Positions 1 through 12,238 of a DNA stretch of 64,000 nt are shown piece after piece. Both the position numbers and the translations under genes were made by a program. Positions within the stretch are counted from its first letter, which is position 1, and each line of letters starts with the position of its first letter. The notes under the pieces were generated by a model. That model saw only the letters and a program-made list of their open reading frames with translations, did no database searches and was not told where the DNA came from. Source of the DNA: Wolfiporia cocos (lineage: Eukaryota > Basidiomycota > Agaricomycetes > Polyporales > Phaeolaceae); the NCBI GenBank assembly GCA_029448655.1, contig JACCLO010000013.1, forward strand, positions 2,418,001-2,482,000, in the 5' to 3' direction.

Positions 1-601
1 GTATAGTACATACCATAAATGAACGTGAGGCTTGGTTGCCATGAGGGCGACCAAGGTACATGTGCTACTCTACAAAGGCCATGGTCCACTGGTAATGGCT
101 GGACCAATGGTAAAAGACATAGCGTGTGGTTCCACCATGAGGCAGACGTGAACATGCGGGCACAGCCCAGGTATAGCCAAGGCCAGTAAGCCGGTACCTT
201 GAGGGTGATCTGCCATTGGGCAGGATCCATGGGATGAGTAATGCCGAGGCATCTATGCTATTGGACGGACCTAGTGTCATTACTAAGGTGTGTTGTCATA
301 GACATGTGTTATCGACTGGACCGTATGGTAACCGGTGACAATGAGGTGGCCTAGGGCCAGGGTTTGGACTTCGCCGAGAAGCTAGAAGCCTGGGACTCTG
401 CAAGTGCCAGAGCCCATGGTAACTGGGGTAAGCCGGACCAGTAGCATTAATAGTGTGAAGCTATTATTATGCTATGGCACCATTCTGTTGTAAGGATGGT
501 GTGACGTGTGACATCATCTTCTGATAGAACAATGATGTAATGGTCTGGCCTGTAGGGCTGGACTGGTTGACGTAGCGATGACGTAGCTGAGTCTGGACTA
601 T

Positions 602-1118
602 TGACCCAGAAACCTTGGGTCCAACCCTACTACCGCCCCACATCTCATCTCTATGCCTCACACCTAACGTCAACGTCCAACGTTCCATCGAGGAGGGCCT
701 AGGGTGTACTACTTCCTAGGGAGGGCCTTCAAGATAGAGGTCTGACGCTAAGGTCGAGTATGGCGGCATGCAGACGAGCAAGGGTAGTCAAATAGTAGAG
801 AAGGTGTTTAAGGGGGAATGCACCCCTGTGAGGCTACATTGAACTGTCTGAGGAGTACGCCTCAGACATGCCTAGCTTATATACATGCAACGCATTATCT
901 ACCATAACTCCTGCCCTGAACTACCAGGCCTGTGCGCTAGCGCTAAGATATAGGAGTACAGCCACATCACATGTTACATCATGTTACATACGGGTATCTT
1001 ATCAGTTACTCTCCATCGTGCGCGGCTATCTTCATAAGTCAGGTGATTGAACGTTGAAGTCGTTAGTTCGAACCGCGGGGTGGCCAAAAGCCCGGCGCCA
1101 CAGCGTAAAACTGTGACA
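602..1118 (-). mobile_element. Nested solo LTR, TSD ACTAT
   Basis: Starts TGACCC and ends CTGTGACA on the plus strand. ACTAT is duplicated at 597-601 and 1119-1123, and the empty site is present in the family B copy near 20710. It resembles the LTR at 28651-29157. On the minus strand a TATA-like box lies about 15-20 nt upstream of an 8-bp inverted repeat (GTCTGAGG/CCTCAGAC, loop of 6). Near the U3 edge it carries a tRNA T-arm-like stretch (GGTTCGAACTAACGACTTC). Confidence 0.85.
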
Positions 1119-1223
1119 ACTATGATGCAATACCGTAGCTAGGATAGCTGATGGTGACATTGCCGTGATGTCATTAGTCTGGGCTGGGGCCGTGATGGCT
1201 GTAGCTATGACGTTGAGATGACA

Positions 1224-1783
1224 TGTCACAGACTTACACGTCTGTGCGGACCCAGGCAACTGGGGAGATCCTCCCGGCCTACCAGGCCATGCCTCAACGC
1301 GCATCGCCGTGCTCATAGGTCCATCCGAGCGACAAGTCGCAAGGTGCCCAGACGACGATGGTGGAACACACAGTCTAGCAAGTCGAGAGGGGCCCCGGGC
1401 CAGAGAGCACACAGGAAAGTTGTAAGAAAGGCACTAGGTGCATTGACGAGAATCTCAAGGATGGGGCTGTAAGGCCCACATCCGTCGTACTTATACATGG
1501 TGAGTTGGCCAGTAATGGCTGCCCTAAAGTAATGGCCTGTGCGCCGTAACTAAGAGAGCACATGATACATGTAACTACTGTGACCATTGTAACTGTGTGA
1601 CCATAACGTGTGATACCTGAGGCGCGCGCTACCCTACAGCGCTAACCTAACAGTCAGGTGACCAACAAACTAAAGAGACGCACGAGGAGGTGGCTGAGGA
1701 CCAGAGACGCGGCGTACGCCTAGCGCCGCATGTGGAACCTATAGCGAGGGAAGTACAGTACCCCCCCTGGGATATCCGTGACA
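1224..1783 (-). mobile_element. Nested solo LTR (E family), TSD TGACA
   Basis: Bounded by TGTCACAG and CCGTGACA. TGACA is repeated at 1219-1223 and 1784-1788, and the family B copy near 20810 shows the empty site. The minus-strand TATA region resembles the E-family LTRs at 4124 and 9171 and is followed by an inverted repeat (GATG-GGGC/GCCCCATC, one bulge). Confidence 0.82.
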
Positions 1784-1990
1784 TGACATGGAAGTCCTGA
1801 CTAGTGTGTTATGCGTAGTCATTGGAGCTTAGTAGTGTGTCATTACGTTATGTAAGCTATAAGGCCGTGTTAGGACCTTATCATGTGGCAATATGGGATA
1901 AGTCCCGGATAACTTGTAGGTAGACGTATAAATCCCAGATAAATTGCTAAAAATAGCGGAAAAATGCTAGTCCCAGATAAATCTGTGACA

Positions 1991-2520
1991 ACCTGTCCGC
2001 CTACATTTACAGGACCTGCTAGGTATATCTACATAGATCTACGGTCCCGCACTTTGCTGATGGACGTGGACGAGCGGGTGTCCTGCTATCCACGGCGCTG
2101 TGCGGGTAATATTGAGATTGGTGTGTGTACACTCAGAATATCCTGTCTGTGTCCATTAGCGAAGAGGTACGTAAGTGGGCAAGTATAGCACTGCAGGCAC
2201 CTGGGTGTCAGGTGGTGCCCTCTATACTAAAGCTGATCTACGTCTGCCATATTTGCGAGTACGGCTACGCTGTGCATGTCAGGGGTTTGATTGCCACGAG
2301 ATCAGCCTGGCCTGCGGTGTGCAGCGTATGGCAAAGACAGTGCGATGTATGCAGATAACACATTTGCACCATGTATGATGTGCCTCGTCCTCCAAACTAC
2401 ATTGGCAAGAGTGGGGTCTCATATCTAGTCTGTCAACTATTGTAAATACCAGTTCAGTAGATATACATATATATATAAGTAGATATTACGCACAGGGTAT
2501 TGTGTGGACCATGCAAGAAC
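1991..2520. other. Unique-looking spacer with a short dispersed repeat
   Basis: The stretch around 2005-2065 (ACAGGACCTGCTAGGTATAT and following) recurs at about 5103-5165. No gene is supported: the ORFs here are short and lack motifs. Confidence 0.5.
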
Positions 2521-2539
2521 AACACTGACAGTGAATGAA

Positions 2540-2705
2540 TAATGAGGACTGGGATGCTGTTTGCAGGATCAAAGAGGGTGGACATATTATTTGCAGGATT
2601 AACGAGGATGAAATTATTGATTGCAGGATTTAAGAGGACAGGATTCCTAATGGCAGTATTCAAAAAAGACGAGAACACTAATGACAGGATCAAGATGCAT
2701 GCTAT
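2540..2705 (+). repeat. 30-bp minisatellite, degenerate short array
   Basis: About five units of roughly 30 bp built on GCAGGATYAAVGAGGA. The same unit forms the longer array at 27487-27745. Both arrays are preceded by a related ~90-bp leader (CTATTGTAAATA, then GTAGATATAC), so they belong to one dispersed family rather than arising twice. Confidence 0.8.
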
Positions 2706-4123
2706 TACTTAGTTATGTGTAAATGAGTACAGCCCTAGCTTGGCTCCTCTGAGTTGGAGGGCCCACAAGACAGAACCATATGGATTTATGTACTACATGT
2801 GTTGGTCACAACCATTGTCAGAACAAAATGGTATCCGCATGCAGTGGGGTGGTGTCTGTGCATGTGCAGGGTCCCATCCAATTTAGTATGTCCCTTACTT
2901 GATCAGGCAACATTTTTCATCATAGTTTGTAACCTGTCATACTTTCAGTCGGTTCTCGAAACTTGGAGTCAAGTACCATAAAGGCTAGCTCTTGACACTC
3001 TCGACATGAGTCTCCTTCTCTCTCTCAACCCATGCAGTGTCCTCTCAGTCTGTCACCCATGCATACCTAAGTAACCTAATGTTCCGTCCGCCACTCTATC
3101 TCCCTTGTCTCACTTTCTCCTTCCCCTCTCGATGATGCATGTTTTGGTCTTTGCTTGCAACCTTGCTTGCTCACTGCATACGCAGCTCCTTTTTGATTTC
3201 TCCCTCTGCACACTCTATTGAGTCCCACTTAACTCTATTGCCATTACACTGACAGGAATGCTTGCCATGACAGACACAAAACACTGAGAGCACCCACCTG
3301 TGCACTACTCACCCTCACTTCCCAATTTCTGGTGTGTTGACTGTCATGTTTGCTGAGTACTCCATTTACATGCGCATATATGCACTGTTCTTCTCCGTAG
3401 CATTGACCGTCGGATGTGCTGCAGGCTTCAGGCGATTGCCATATTGACACACACGAGTACACGGAAGTGATCAATGCAATGATGTGTGTATCCTCCCTCT
3501 CTTGTCCTTCTCCCATGTCCCCTCCCCATTGTCTTGCTCTCATCTTTGCCATTGCATCTTTCCTTGCACTCTGCCCTCTTACCATCCACCACCTCCCATT
3601 GGCCCAATCCCTTAACCCCAGCTAAAATCCTCCCATCACAGTCCAGTACTCCTACAGTGCACACAGACATGGGTGGTGACATCCCGTATATGTTGAAGTT
3701 CAGGCAGCACCTATTTCAGCTATGCCCTACTGCCTGCCATTCCTCCAGTCCGAGTGTAATGGGATCTCAGCGAATGCATAAGGTATGTACATTTTTGTTC
3801 CTTGACTATATGCCCCGTGCGCCCCTTCTCCATAACTAGGTGCATATTGCACCACCTTCTGGCCTGGGCTCACTCTTGCCACCTTCCCTTTTAGGTCGTT
3901 CCCTGCTGTAGTGATGAGATTGCACCCATGCACTGTGCCCGACATGCGTGCACTTCCAACAGTATGGCCATCTTGATGAGCTGCCTTACCCCAGCATAGT
4001 GTGCTGCAAGATGTTCTGCCTGCATGTGTCCATGCCCTGGCTGATACACAGGTGAGTGTCCGCCCATTCCCATGTGAACACTGCCACTCATGCAACACAC
4101 CAGCATGTGCAAGGACTGCATGG
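2706..4123. other. No gene recognised
   Basis: Pyrimidine-rich, C/T-biased sequence on the plus strand. The ORFs on either strand (for example 3244-3585 and 3727-4098) overlap each other and show no domain, splice pattern or repeat match that I can recognise. Confidence 0.45.
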
Positions 4124-4719
4124 TTTCACAGAATTCCCTGTGGGGGGTTCTACGACGTCCCTTAGGTTGTATTGCAAAGGCGCCCCTAGGTGCAGGGCTA
4201 ACTCCTTACTTACATCCTTTCCTCCACGTCATGCCTCGTATCTCTTACTAGACCACCTGACCCACTAGATTAGTGCTGTAGGGTAGCGTGCGCCTCCGGT
4301 ACTCACATGATGGTCACACTAGGTACATGTTATGTCACGGTAGCTACATAGTCATGTGCTCTCTTAGTTACGGCGCACAGGCCCATACTTTAGGACGGCC
4401 ATTACTGGCCAGCTATCCATGTATAAGTACGACGGGATGAGGACTTACTTCCTCATTCCTAAGATTCTCGACAATGGGGCTTGCCCCCCTTTCTTCTCGC
4501 TTTGTGTGATGCTGGTGTGGTTGGCTCCAACTCTCTCTCTCTCTCTCTCTCTCGCTCTCGCTAGTCTGGGTATGTCGACTTAGGAGTAGCCAGGGGCTTT
4601 TGTCGTTATTCGACCTGGTTTATGTCCGACATTCACTGCTGCTCTGGCTCACTTGCACCTGTAGGGTGTTATGAGTCCCCCGTCCTAGGCCGGTCCCACA
4701 GACCCGTAAGTCTGTGTCA
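4124..4719 (+). mobile_element. Solo LTR (E family), TSD CATGG
   Basis: CATGG is duplicated at 4119-4123 and 4720-4724. The first bases read TTTCACAG, apparently a mutated TGTCACAG, and the end is TCTGTGTCA. A TATA-like box (GTATAAG near 4423) is followed by an inverted repeat (ATGAGG/CCTCAT). It includes a CT microsatellite at about 4531-4553. Similar to the LTR at 9171-9719. Confidence 0.82.
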
Positions 4720-5314
4720 CATGGTCCTCCCACTTTCTGCACTGGTTTGCGGCATGGATGGAATGTTGATGCACAAGGTGCCTATTCCAGTAGTATTATT
4801 GTGCTCATGCATATTCCAAATAAATGATTGTGTCTATTGTAATTATATCACTGGATTGAATGGATACAATACAATATAATACCAGTACTGCAAGACCACC
4901 ATGCTCGAGAGGTGTCCCTGCATCTGCCCAGGTGACTGCTATTGTATGGTCCTCACAATGGCAAGGGCCTTAGGTATGGTCCTCACAATAGCATTCACCT
5001 GGGCACCACATCCTTGCAAGAATGTGTCCCTTGGGCACTTGCTATTGTGTGGACCAGCTACTATAAGGGGGTTATATATGACTATACCTGTCTGTTGATG
5101 TATACAGGACCTGCTAGGTATATCTACATAGATAAGAGTAGATCTACGATCTCGCACTTTGCTGATGTAATAGCAGAAGGTCTATATGCTTCGGGAAAAT
5201 CTAAAACACACTCATAGGTCCTTATTTCTGCTGGCAGAACATATATACAGCATAGAAAGGATCTTCCCGGACATAGTATTCATTGGGGGCATGACAAACT
5301 GCAGCAGGACCAAA
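4720..5314. other. Spacer, no gene recognised
   Basis: Contains an internal direct repeat, TATGGTCCTCACAAT, at about 4945 and 4975, and the dispersed stretch at about 5103-5165 shared with 2005-2065. No coding signal is convincing. Confidence 0.4.
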
Positions 5315-5319
5315 GACAC

Positions 5320-5815
5320 TGTCACAAACGACTTGGGACATACGCATAATCCCTATCCATAGTCCCTCTCTGGAGTCCCTGCCAACACTGAAGTGGTGCC
5401 TAGGTCGGTATGTCGCCTAACGTGCATGATCCCACCTGCTGTTGACAAGGTAGAGGTATATAAGAAGCTCAGAGCGCACGCCGGAAATCATCTGAGGGGA
5501 AGTGCCCCCACAACTAGAATAACAGAACTGGGGAGTAAGCCCCAGCTCGACGTACTATATATACAAGTAGAGGCAGCGTAAATACTAAGACGTGGCCCAC
5601 CCTAAAGGGGGCCGTGCATGACATCGCAATCATAATGCTATAAGCACGCCATCTACAATAGTACGTGAGCGGACCGGCAGGACGGGCATACCGCTACCCT
5701 CCATATCTACAACAAATCATATCTAATCTACTGGTCATGTGACTGCACCTCACCAGTTCCTGCGTTCCACCCACGGAGAGGGCAGATCCTGGCTGTGGCG
5801 CCAGAATCTGTGACA
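5320..5815 (-). mobile_element. Solo LTR, TSD GACAC
   Basis: Starts TGTCACAA, ends CTGTGACA, flanked by GACAC at 5315-5319 and 5816-5820. The minus-strand TATATATA near 5551 is followed by a short perfect inverted repeat (CTGGGG/CCCCAG), the same layout as other LTRs in the window. Confidence 0.88.
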
Positions 5816-6456
5816 GACACAATGTTGTTTAATATGGGATGTTTAATCATCATAAAGTGTGAGTGTTATGTGATTGTTATAAAATTCGCATCACAAGATA
5901 ATCAACTACCACATCACTGAGATCAGTGGTCACACACCACCTCCTTCTGATTGGCACCTGCTGCTCTGCACTAGTGCTGGCCAAGATTACAATTACTATT
6001 ATAATTGATTATAATAATATCTAATTGTGATAATACTATTAGATACGTGGTCGAGGTGGATCCTACTGGTGTCTATTATGAAGAATTCAATATGTTATAT
6101 TATGAATACAATATGATACTGGTACTCTATTTAATAGTAACAGTAGGGATGTCATGTGACACAAAGTGAGCTCATGCATACATTTTTCTATGTAAATTAC
6201 AGCCATTCCCAATGAGAATGACATGGTGCATCTTTCTGAACCATGAAAAGGAAAAGAAAACATTCTGTTGTGGACAATACATGTGGTGCAGGCCGTGCTG
6301 ACTGGCAGGTAGTGCTCAGCAGATGTCATTGCCTATCAATACAGAAGTTTTGCAGCCCTGGAAAGCACCCATTGGAACTGATTGAATGCTCTGTTGACCA
6401 CAGGAAAGGGAGACTATTGGTGTCTTCCAAACTGTGAATCTTGCTCTCAGCAATCC

Positions 6457-6943
6457 TGTCACGGTTTTCGTGACATGATCTAATAAATATGTTTTAGCCT
6501 TTACCGGGAGTCGAACTAGCGACTTCACAACTAGGGGGCACGTGATGTCCCTATTGGTGTCACGGTACTTACTGGAGACAATGTGCATCTCTTACAGATA
6601 AGATAGTACATTAGATAAGTGTTCTAGGCTATGACTCGTAGGCGCGCGCACAGGCCACGTTGCTTTAGGGTAGACAATATGGCCTTTGGTTACGGCGCTC
6701 CTGATGTACATAAGTACCTGGGTCTTGAGGTGTTCCTACCTCAGACCTTTTAATCTCGACTTTGGGGCTTAGGCCCTCCATTGCTTGTTATCCCCTGCTG
6801 CGCTCCTTGTGAATACTCGCTTGTCTGTTGAAGTACCTCGACCTCGACTTAGGACTTGATACACCCTTCGTCGACTTAGTCTTGGGAGTCAGGCTTGGAG
6901 TGGGATGTTAGGTGTTGAGGGATGACCCTAGAGTTTTGGGTCA
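6457..6943 (+). mobile_element. Solo LTR (F family), TSD AATCC
   Basis: TGTCACGG to TTGGGTCA, with AATCC at 6452-6456 and 6944-6948. A TATA-like ACATAAG near 6707 is followed by an inverted repeat (TCTTGAGGT/ACCTCAGA, one bulge). About 50 nt into the LTR, CCGGGAGTCGAACTAGCGAC resembles an antisense tRNA T-arm. It sits inside the hAT remnant. Confidence 0.9.
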
Positions 6944-7138
6944 AATCCTGCATACTGATTTCAGTTTTTGTTGATGCTTGATGCAGTCCAGAAAACATGC
7001 AATGTGAATTATGTCATTTTATCACAAATCACTGTAATGTGTGCAAAATGCTCCTCTTCAAGTCAAAACTAGTACAACAAGCCCACAGGCTTCGAAATCC
7101 CAATGGTTTAGTTGAAGGTGAATTAATCCTATCTCATT

Positions 7139-7411
7139 TTGCTGGATATTTGTCTCCATATTTTTGATATGGCACAGACTCATGCTTGCCACCTCCCTGT
7201 ACTATTATGTATCATCTGTGATATACTTGCTATTCCAGATGGCAGTATCTCAGTTGAGCACCTATTCTCTGTTAGTAAACATACACTTTCCAATGCTTGT
7301 TCATTGATGCTGATGCAATCTGCTTCCAATATATTAGTTACAAAGGAATGGATGAAACTAGGGCTAGACCATGGGATTAGATACTGGGATGGTGTGACAA
7401 TACACCAATAG
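7139..7411 (+). pseudogene. hAT transposase C-terminal (dimerisation) fragment
   Basis: The 90-residue reading frame contains SVEHLFSVSKHTLSNA followed by LVTKEWMKLG. This is the layout of the hAT-family C-terminal dimerisation region, where E-x-L/F-S and downstream helices pair two transposase subunits. The DDE catalytic part is missing, so the fragment cannot act as a transposase. It lies just inside the right end of the 5972-7553 element, as expected for a deletion derivative. The family call rests on motif recognition; the exact clade is unknown. Confidence 0.65.
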
Positions 7412-7553
7412 ATAGTATTAAATACAATTACAATAGTATTATGATACTATTCCATTACAATACAATTACATATCCCGGGCACCAACCAAAGTAATGATAC
7501 ATATCATTATTATTGAGTCCTGTGGTGTATTTAATAGTAATTGTCCAGCACTA

Positions 7554-8164
7554 GAGCAGTTGGTGTTGCACCAAGGCATGCCTCATCCTTGATCCTGCCC
7601 TTCTTTGACAAATGGTGAGACAGACTTGCCTGATTGAAAATCAAGGTGCCTTCCTTCCTGTTTGCAAAGTACTTGACTACCTTGTCCTGTGTCATTGGCT
7701 GATGCTGGTCATGATATGCAACAAAGGTGAGCCAGTCCTGAAGGGTCAGGTTGTTTCATTCATGCTTTTGAGGTTCAACAGCTGATGTCTTTCCATCATC
7801 CTTGGATGTGCAATTGACAAGTGTGCGAACATAGAGCTTTTGGGGCTTGTGCGGTTTGTGCAGTTTGCACTTCCGTTCTTCTGCAGGCATTGTGATGGGA
7901 ACTGCACAAGCTGAGATTGGATTATTTGCTTTAGTTTTGCATTGTAATGTTCATAAATAAGATATTTACTACTATATATGGCAGATCTACTAATGCATAA
8001 TTGCCTGATTGCTTATGCATTATGTGATATGAGATTTCATGCATAAATCCCCACAAACGAGGTCGGTGACCGGGTCAGGCCATGCATTATGAGGTCTTCA
8101 ACTGTACCGGATTGATATGCACATCAGGTACTGCACAGCACTAAAAAAGGCAGTTTGAAATTTA
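7554..8164. other. Spacer upstream of the hAT gene, nothing certain
   Basis: No gene recognised. It may hold the 5' part of the hAT element whose coding fragment begins near 8171, but no matching left terminal repeat for the right end at 14645 was found here. Confidence 0.35.
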
Positions 8165-9170
8165 ATCTCTGTGACTGAAGTCCCTCCCATTAGCACTGTG
8201 GCCACCAATCTCATGGAATCAATAGTTGTTGATGATTCCTCCTCCTGTTATGGCTATTTTATTTTTTCGAACACTTGCAGAACTCACCATGGGGTGAATA
8301 CAATACAGGAACCTGTTGCACAACCAACCCCCCTGGCTACTTGTGACTCTACTGGGCACATCCCCAGTTGTACTAGCATATAGGGCTCATTTCAGACTGG
8401 CAGATCCACCTCTGCCTTTGTTTTGTATTTATCATTCTACAATTGACAGATGGCATTCTACCACCATATCATTGCTATCTATCATTTCAGTTATATCACT
8501 ACATACTTATCATATGTTTCAGGCTAGGGCATAGATAGTATCGGTGACATCTGGGACACATAGGATTCCAGAAACTTAGCACAGTATATAAACTCCTGTA
8601 ACTAGTGTCGAGGCTCTTCAGCTTGACCTTGTTGTACAAAGAAGAAGTCTTATACTCATTCTCAAATGCAGGAAAGTACACTCAGTATATTTCAAGCCCT
8701 GAGCAACTAAGTCCTCGAAGTGCACACTGACTTCTAGGACTTAGGCAAGTCATCCTATCCAACTTGCACCTTGTCACAGTTTTCTGCAACATGCCAACTA
8801 ATTCCATTATGCTGGGATTGAACCAATGACCTGAGTGTCCCATACCACATTACCTGCCATCATTCCTGGATAACAGATTGGATAGTGACTTGGCCCACGT
8901 TACTCATAAGTCATTACATATAGTGGCTGTTATGATTATTTTGATTTTTTGAACACTCACAGAACTCACCATTGGGTGAATACAATACAGGGACTTGTTG
9001 TGCAACCAACACCCCTGGCTACTTGTGACTCTACCAGGTGTAACCCCAGTTGTACTAGTGTATAGGGTCTGATTTACCTCGGGCAGATGCAACTCTGCCA
9101 TCATTTCAATTTATCATTCCAGTGATTGACAGATGGCATTCAACTGCCATAACATTGCTATCTATCATTT

Positions 9171-9719
9171 TGTCACACTTCTACGCTGTGGCATGCCCTG
9201 CTTATTTTCTTAGGTTTCCTGGTCTTTACGCGGGCCTTGGATCCTTCGTGAGCACCTCCCCGTTTCCCTCTTACGTTAGACACCAGACCCAGTAGATAAG
9301 ATAAGATCATGTACAGCGCCTGGGGTAGGCACGCTCTCACATCACGGTCACTATAGTTTACATGTTATTACACGTTACAGCACAGCCTTAGCTAACTACG
9401 ACGCACGGACCCGTTAGTTTAGGGCGGCCATTACTGGCTTGCTATACGCACATGTATATAAGACATAGGAAGATGAGGCTTATCCTCATCTTTAGGATTC
9501 TCGGAAACTGGGCACAAGGCCCCTTTCTATGCTCTGACTCCCTGCGTGCCGTCTTGCTAGTCAACTCGACCCTCTCATCTCACTCTAAGCAAGCTAGTCT
9601 GGTAGCGACATGATACGGCCTCGTTCACCACCTCACATCTGCTCGCCTCTGGAGATAAGGAGTTAGGGAGATAGGGTTCCCCGGCAGGGCTGGTCGCACA
9701 GTCTGGTGAGACTGTGTCA
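9171..9719 (+). mobile_element. Solo LTR (E family) in D2, TSD CATTT/CGTTT
   Basis: TGTCACAC to CTGTGTCA. The flanks are CATTT (9166-9170) and CGTTT (9720-9724), and the D1 copy at about 8500 shows the uninterrupted site. TATATAAG near 9453 is followed by a perfect 9-bp inverted repeat (AAGATGAGG/CCTCATCTT, loop of 5). Confidence 0.87.
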
Positions 9720-9774
9720 CGTTTCAGATATATTGCTACATACTTATCAGACGTTTCAGTCTAGGACATAGATA

Positions 9775-10275
9775 TGACACAAACAAACTTAGATGCTTAC
9801 TTGACTAGTGACAATGGAGAGTAGTCAGGCTAGGCAAGGCTATACGAGCAACTAAGCGAGTAAGATCGTAGGCAAAGGCTTGTTAGGCCATATGACTGTT
9901 TATCGAGGTGAATAGAACTGAAGTTTTAACACCTCAGACTACCAGTATATATACATGAAGTGTAAGACCCCTAATACTCCGTAGGCCCAATGGTACCTTG
10001 TATCAGTAATCCTACATGTGATCTATCAGTAAGCCCGGGCATCACCCGAGGCTCTCAGTCATCATGCACGTGACTTGTCACATGCTAAGGAATCCGGACT
10101 AATGTAATAGACCCCGATGGAACTTGCCAGAAGGTTCCAGGTCTAGAACTCATGGACCGTCAACCGTATCTAAGGTCTCGTAAGTACCTATCTACTTGGA
10201 CTTATACGTGATAATGCTAGAGAAATACATAGAAGTCTAGGAAAAATGACTAAAAATAAGGAAAAATCTGTGACA
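9775..10275 (-). mobile_element. Solo LTR M in D2, TSD AGATA
   Basis: TGACACAA to CTGTGACA with AGATA at 9770-9774 and 10276-10280; D1 again gives the empty site. The minus-strand TATATATAC near 9950 is followed by CTGAGGT/ACTTCAG (one G-T pair). Confidence 0.88.
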
Positions 10276-10615
10276 AGATAGTAGCAGTGACATCTGGGAT
10301 GAGTAGGACTCCTAAAACTTAACATAGTATATAAACTCCTGTAACTAAGTCGAAGCTCTTCAGCTCAACCTTGTTGTAAAAGCAAGAGTCTCATACTCAT
10401 TCTCAAATGTAGGAAACTATGCTCAGTATCTACTGAGCTCTCGAACCGACTAAGTCCTCGAAGTGCGCACCGACTTCTCGGACTTAGGCAAGTCTTATAT
10501 TCCACAAGGCTTGCTCCAGAACAGATTATATCCTCTAACGTGTATTGGATATTGACCGATCCTGTAGAGTCATAGACTCAGGGCCCAAAGGCTTATCAAT
10601 AACAGATTTGCCTTG

Positions 10616-11153
10616 TGTTATGGATCGAATATCCGTTCAGCGTGAATAACCAAGTCGAGTTACTCAGCGTATCAAGTAGCACACTACTTGTTGGACTCTG
10701 GCAGAGTCAGAGCATCGATATACAAGTGGTAGACTTAATTGCTTAAGTCTTTGAGAACAAGTATAAGATCCTTGTGATTCAACAAGGTCGAGCTGAGGAA
10801 CTCGACCAGTATTTACATCAGGTTATATACTGTGATCCTAGAATTGGGGTCATAGTGTCCTTGGTACTGCTACCACTAAGTCCATAAGGCTAGCGTGCTA
10901 AGATAACAAATAAGAAGGGTTGCGGTTGAGCGCAACAGTGGGTGAAATGTAAGAATTCTGTGGTTAGACACAAGATATCAGCTAGAACATGATATAGTGC
11001 GAAACTATGGGCATAGGGCTGTTGTACATGAAACGAGGTTCGTTGGTTGAGCAAAGACCCCCCAGAAACAAGGCACGCAATAGAGCAGTTGAACGCTAAG
11101 TCCTTTCTCCCAGTGGAGCATCAGTAATCAGAGTATTTATACGGATTGTAACA
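10616..11153 (-). mobile_element. Solo LTR C1 in D2, TSD CCTTG
   Basis: TGTTATGG to GATTGTAACA with CCTTG at 10611-10615 and 11154-11158. It is the same family as C2 (19456-21086), C3 (11697-12238) and C4 (61814-62355). Confidence 0.9.
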
Positions 11154-11696
11154 CCTTGCACTTGCTGAATTGGAGCTACGTGCAGAAGAATCAATTATAT
11201 TTGTGACAGAATATACGAACGGGTATATGACCTGTAACAGTGGCCCACTATCATCATTCCTAGTTACTCATACACTTAGTCATATTACATATCACCTAGC
11301 TATTCTTAGTACATGCCCTGCACCCTATGCCCTATGCCCTATGGTGCTACCTCATGTATATATACCTAGACGTCTAGGGCCTTACTGCCATAGACTTAAC
11401 AATGTGTGTATTAGGGCATGTCCTTACCCCTTGACCTCCTCCTCTCTCATGCATGCTAGTCTGCAGGTATCCTAGACTCTACCTCAGATGTATACTTGGC
11501 AACTTAGACTTGGTATACCTAGGTCAACCACTCGTTTTATACGCTACTGGCTGAAGGCACCAACCAAGGCACATTCCTGGGTCACACCTTGAACAAGATA
11601 TATTCTTTGACACATACTGAATATCGATGAACCCCTAGAGTCTCCGAGACTTAGGGCTTGAAAGCTCAATATGAACAGGGTATTATCTAGCTTTGC

Positions 11697-12238
11697 TGTT
11701 ACGATCTTACCAGGTGCACCCGAATATTTCGGTTGACGCCTCACTGTGTATGAGGACTTAGTGTTCAACCGCTGTATCCAGCGCTCTATTTCTAGGGGCC
11801 TCCGCTCAACCGTAGGCCCTGTTTCATGTATAACAACCCTATGCCCATTCTCCTCGCTCGCACCACGTTCTAGCTGATATTCTGTGTCTAACCACAGTAG
11901 TTCTCCATTTCATCCTTTGTTGCACTCAACCGCAGCACTTCTCCTTTATTACTTATGTCGTTACCCCAACGGACTTAATAGTAGCAGTACCAAGGACACT
12001 ATGACCCCAATTAACAGACCACAGTATATAACCTGATGCTAATACCAGTTGAGTTCCTCAGCACGACCTTGTTGAATTACAAGGATCTTATACTCGTTCT
12101 CAAAGGCTTGAGCAATCAAGCCTGCAGCTTGTATATCGACACTCTGACTCTGAGGAGTCCGACGAGTAGTGCGCTACTCGATACGCTGAGTAACTCGACT
12201 TGGTTATTTTGCGTTGAACGGATATTCGATCCATAACA
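11697..12238 (+). mobile_element. Solo LTR C3 in D1
   Basis: Inverted relative to C1; begins TGTTACGA and ends CCATAACA. AGTATATAA near 12023 is followed by CCTTGT/ACAAGG. The flanks read TTTGC and TTGCA, so a clean duplication is not seen. It sits at nearly the same place in D1 as C1 does in D2. Confidence 0.8.

Larger units (their letters stand above)
1..1990 (-). mobile_element. Long solo LTR (family B), left end outside window, with two nested LTRs
   Basis: This LTR ends at 1990 with CTGTGACA and matches the LTR at 19926-21015 almost throughout. The comparison shows two extra blocks here, 602-1118 and 1224-1783, both absent from the other copy and both flanked by 5-bp duplications, so they are later insertions. 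The left end and its target duplication lie before base 1. No coding capacity is seen; the small ORFs in it are not supported by any motif. Confidence 0.8.
5972..7553 (+). mobile_element. hAT element remnant with transposase tail
   Basis: The left end TAGTGCTGG with an AT-rich subterminal part (ATTACAATTACTATTA) matches the right end in inverted form (TAGTAATTGTCCAGCACTA). An intact 8-bp target duplication is not visible. Removing the nested LTR at 6457-6943 leaves about 1.1 kb, so this is an internally deleted copy. It keeps only the C-terminal transposase region. Confidence 0.7.
8938..11239 (+). mobile_element. LTR D2, inserted in N, TSD GTGGC
   Basis: Begins TGTTATG, ends CTGTAACA, flanked by GTGGC at 8933-8937 and 11240-11244. 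It carries three later insertions (9171-9719, 9775-10275, 10616-11153). Its net length is about 0.7 kb. Same family as D1. Confidence 0.88.
8772..11584 (+). mobile_element. LTR N, inserted in D1, TSD CACCT
   Basis: Begins TGTCACAG and ends TGGGTCA, with CACCT at 8767-8771 and 11585-11589. It was split later by LTR D2. Its own sequence (8772-8937 and 11245-11584) totals about 0.5 kb. Its 5' part reads as an antisense tRNA-like stretch (GGGATTGAACCAATGACCTG). TATATA near 11359 is followed by the palindrome CCTAGACGTCTAGG. Confidence 0.85.
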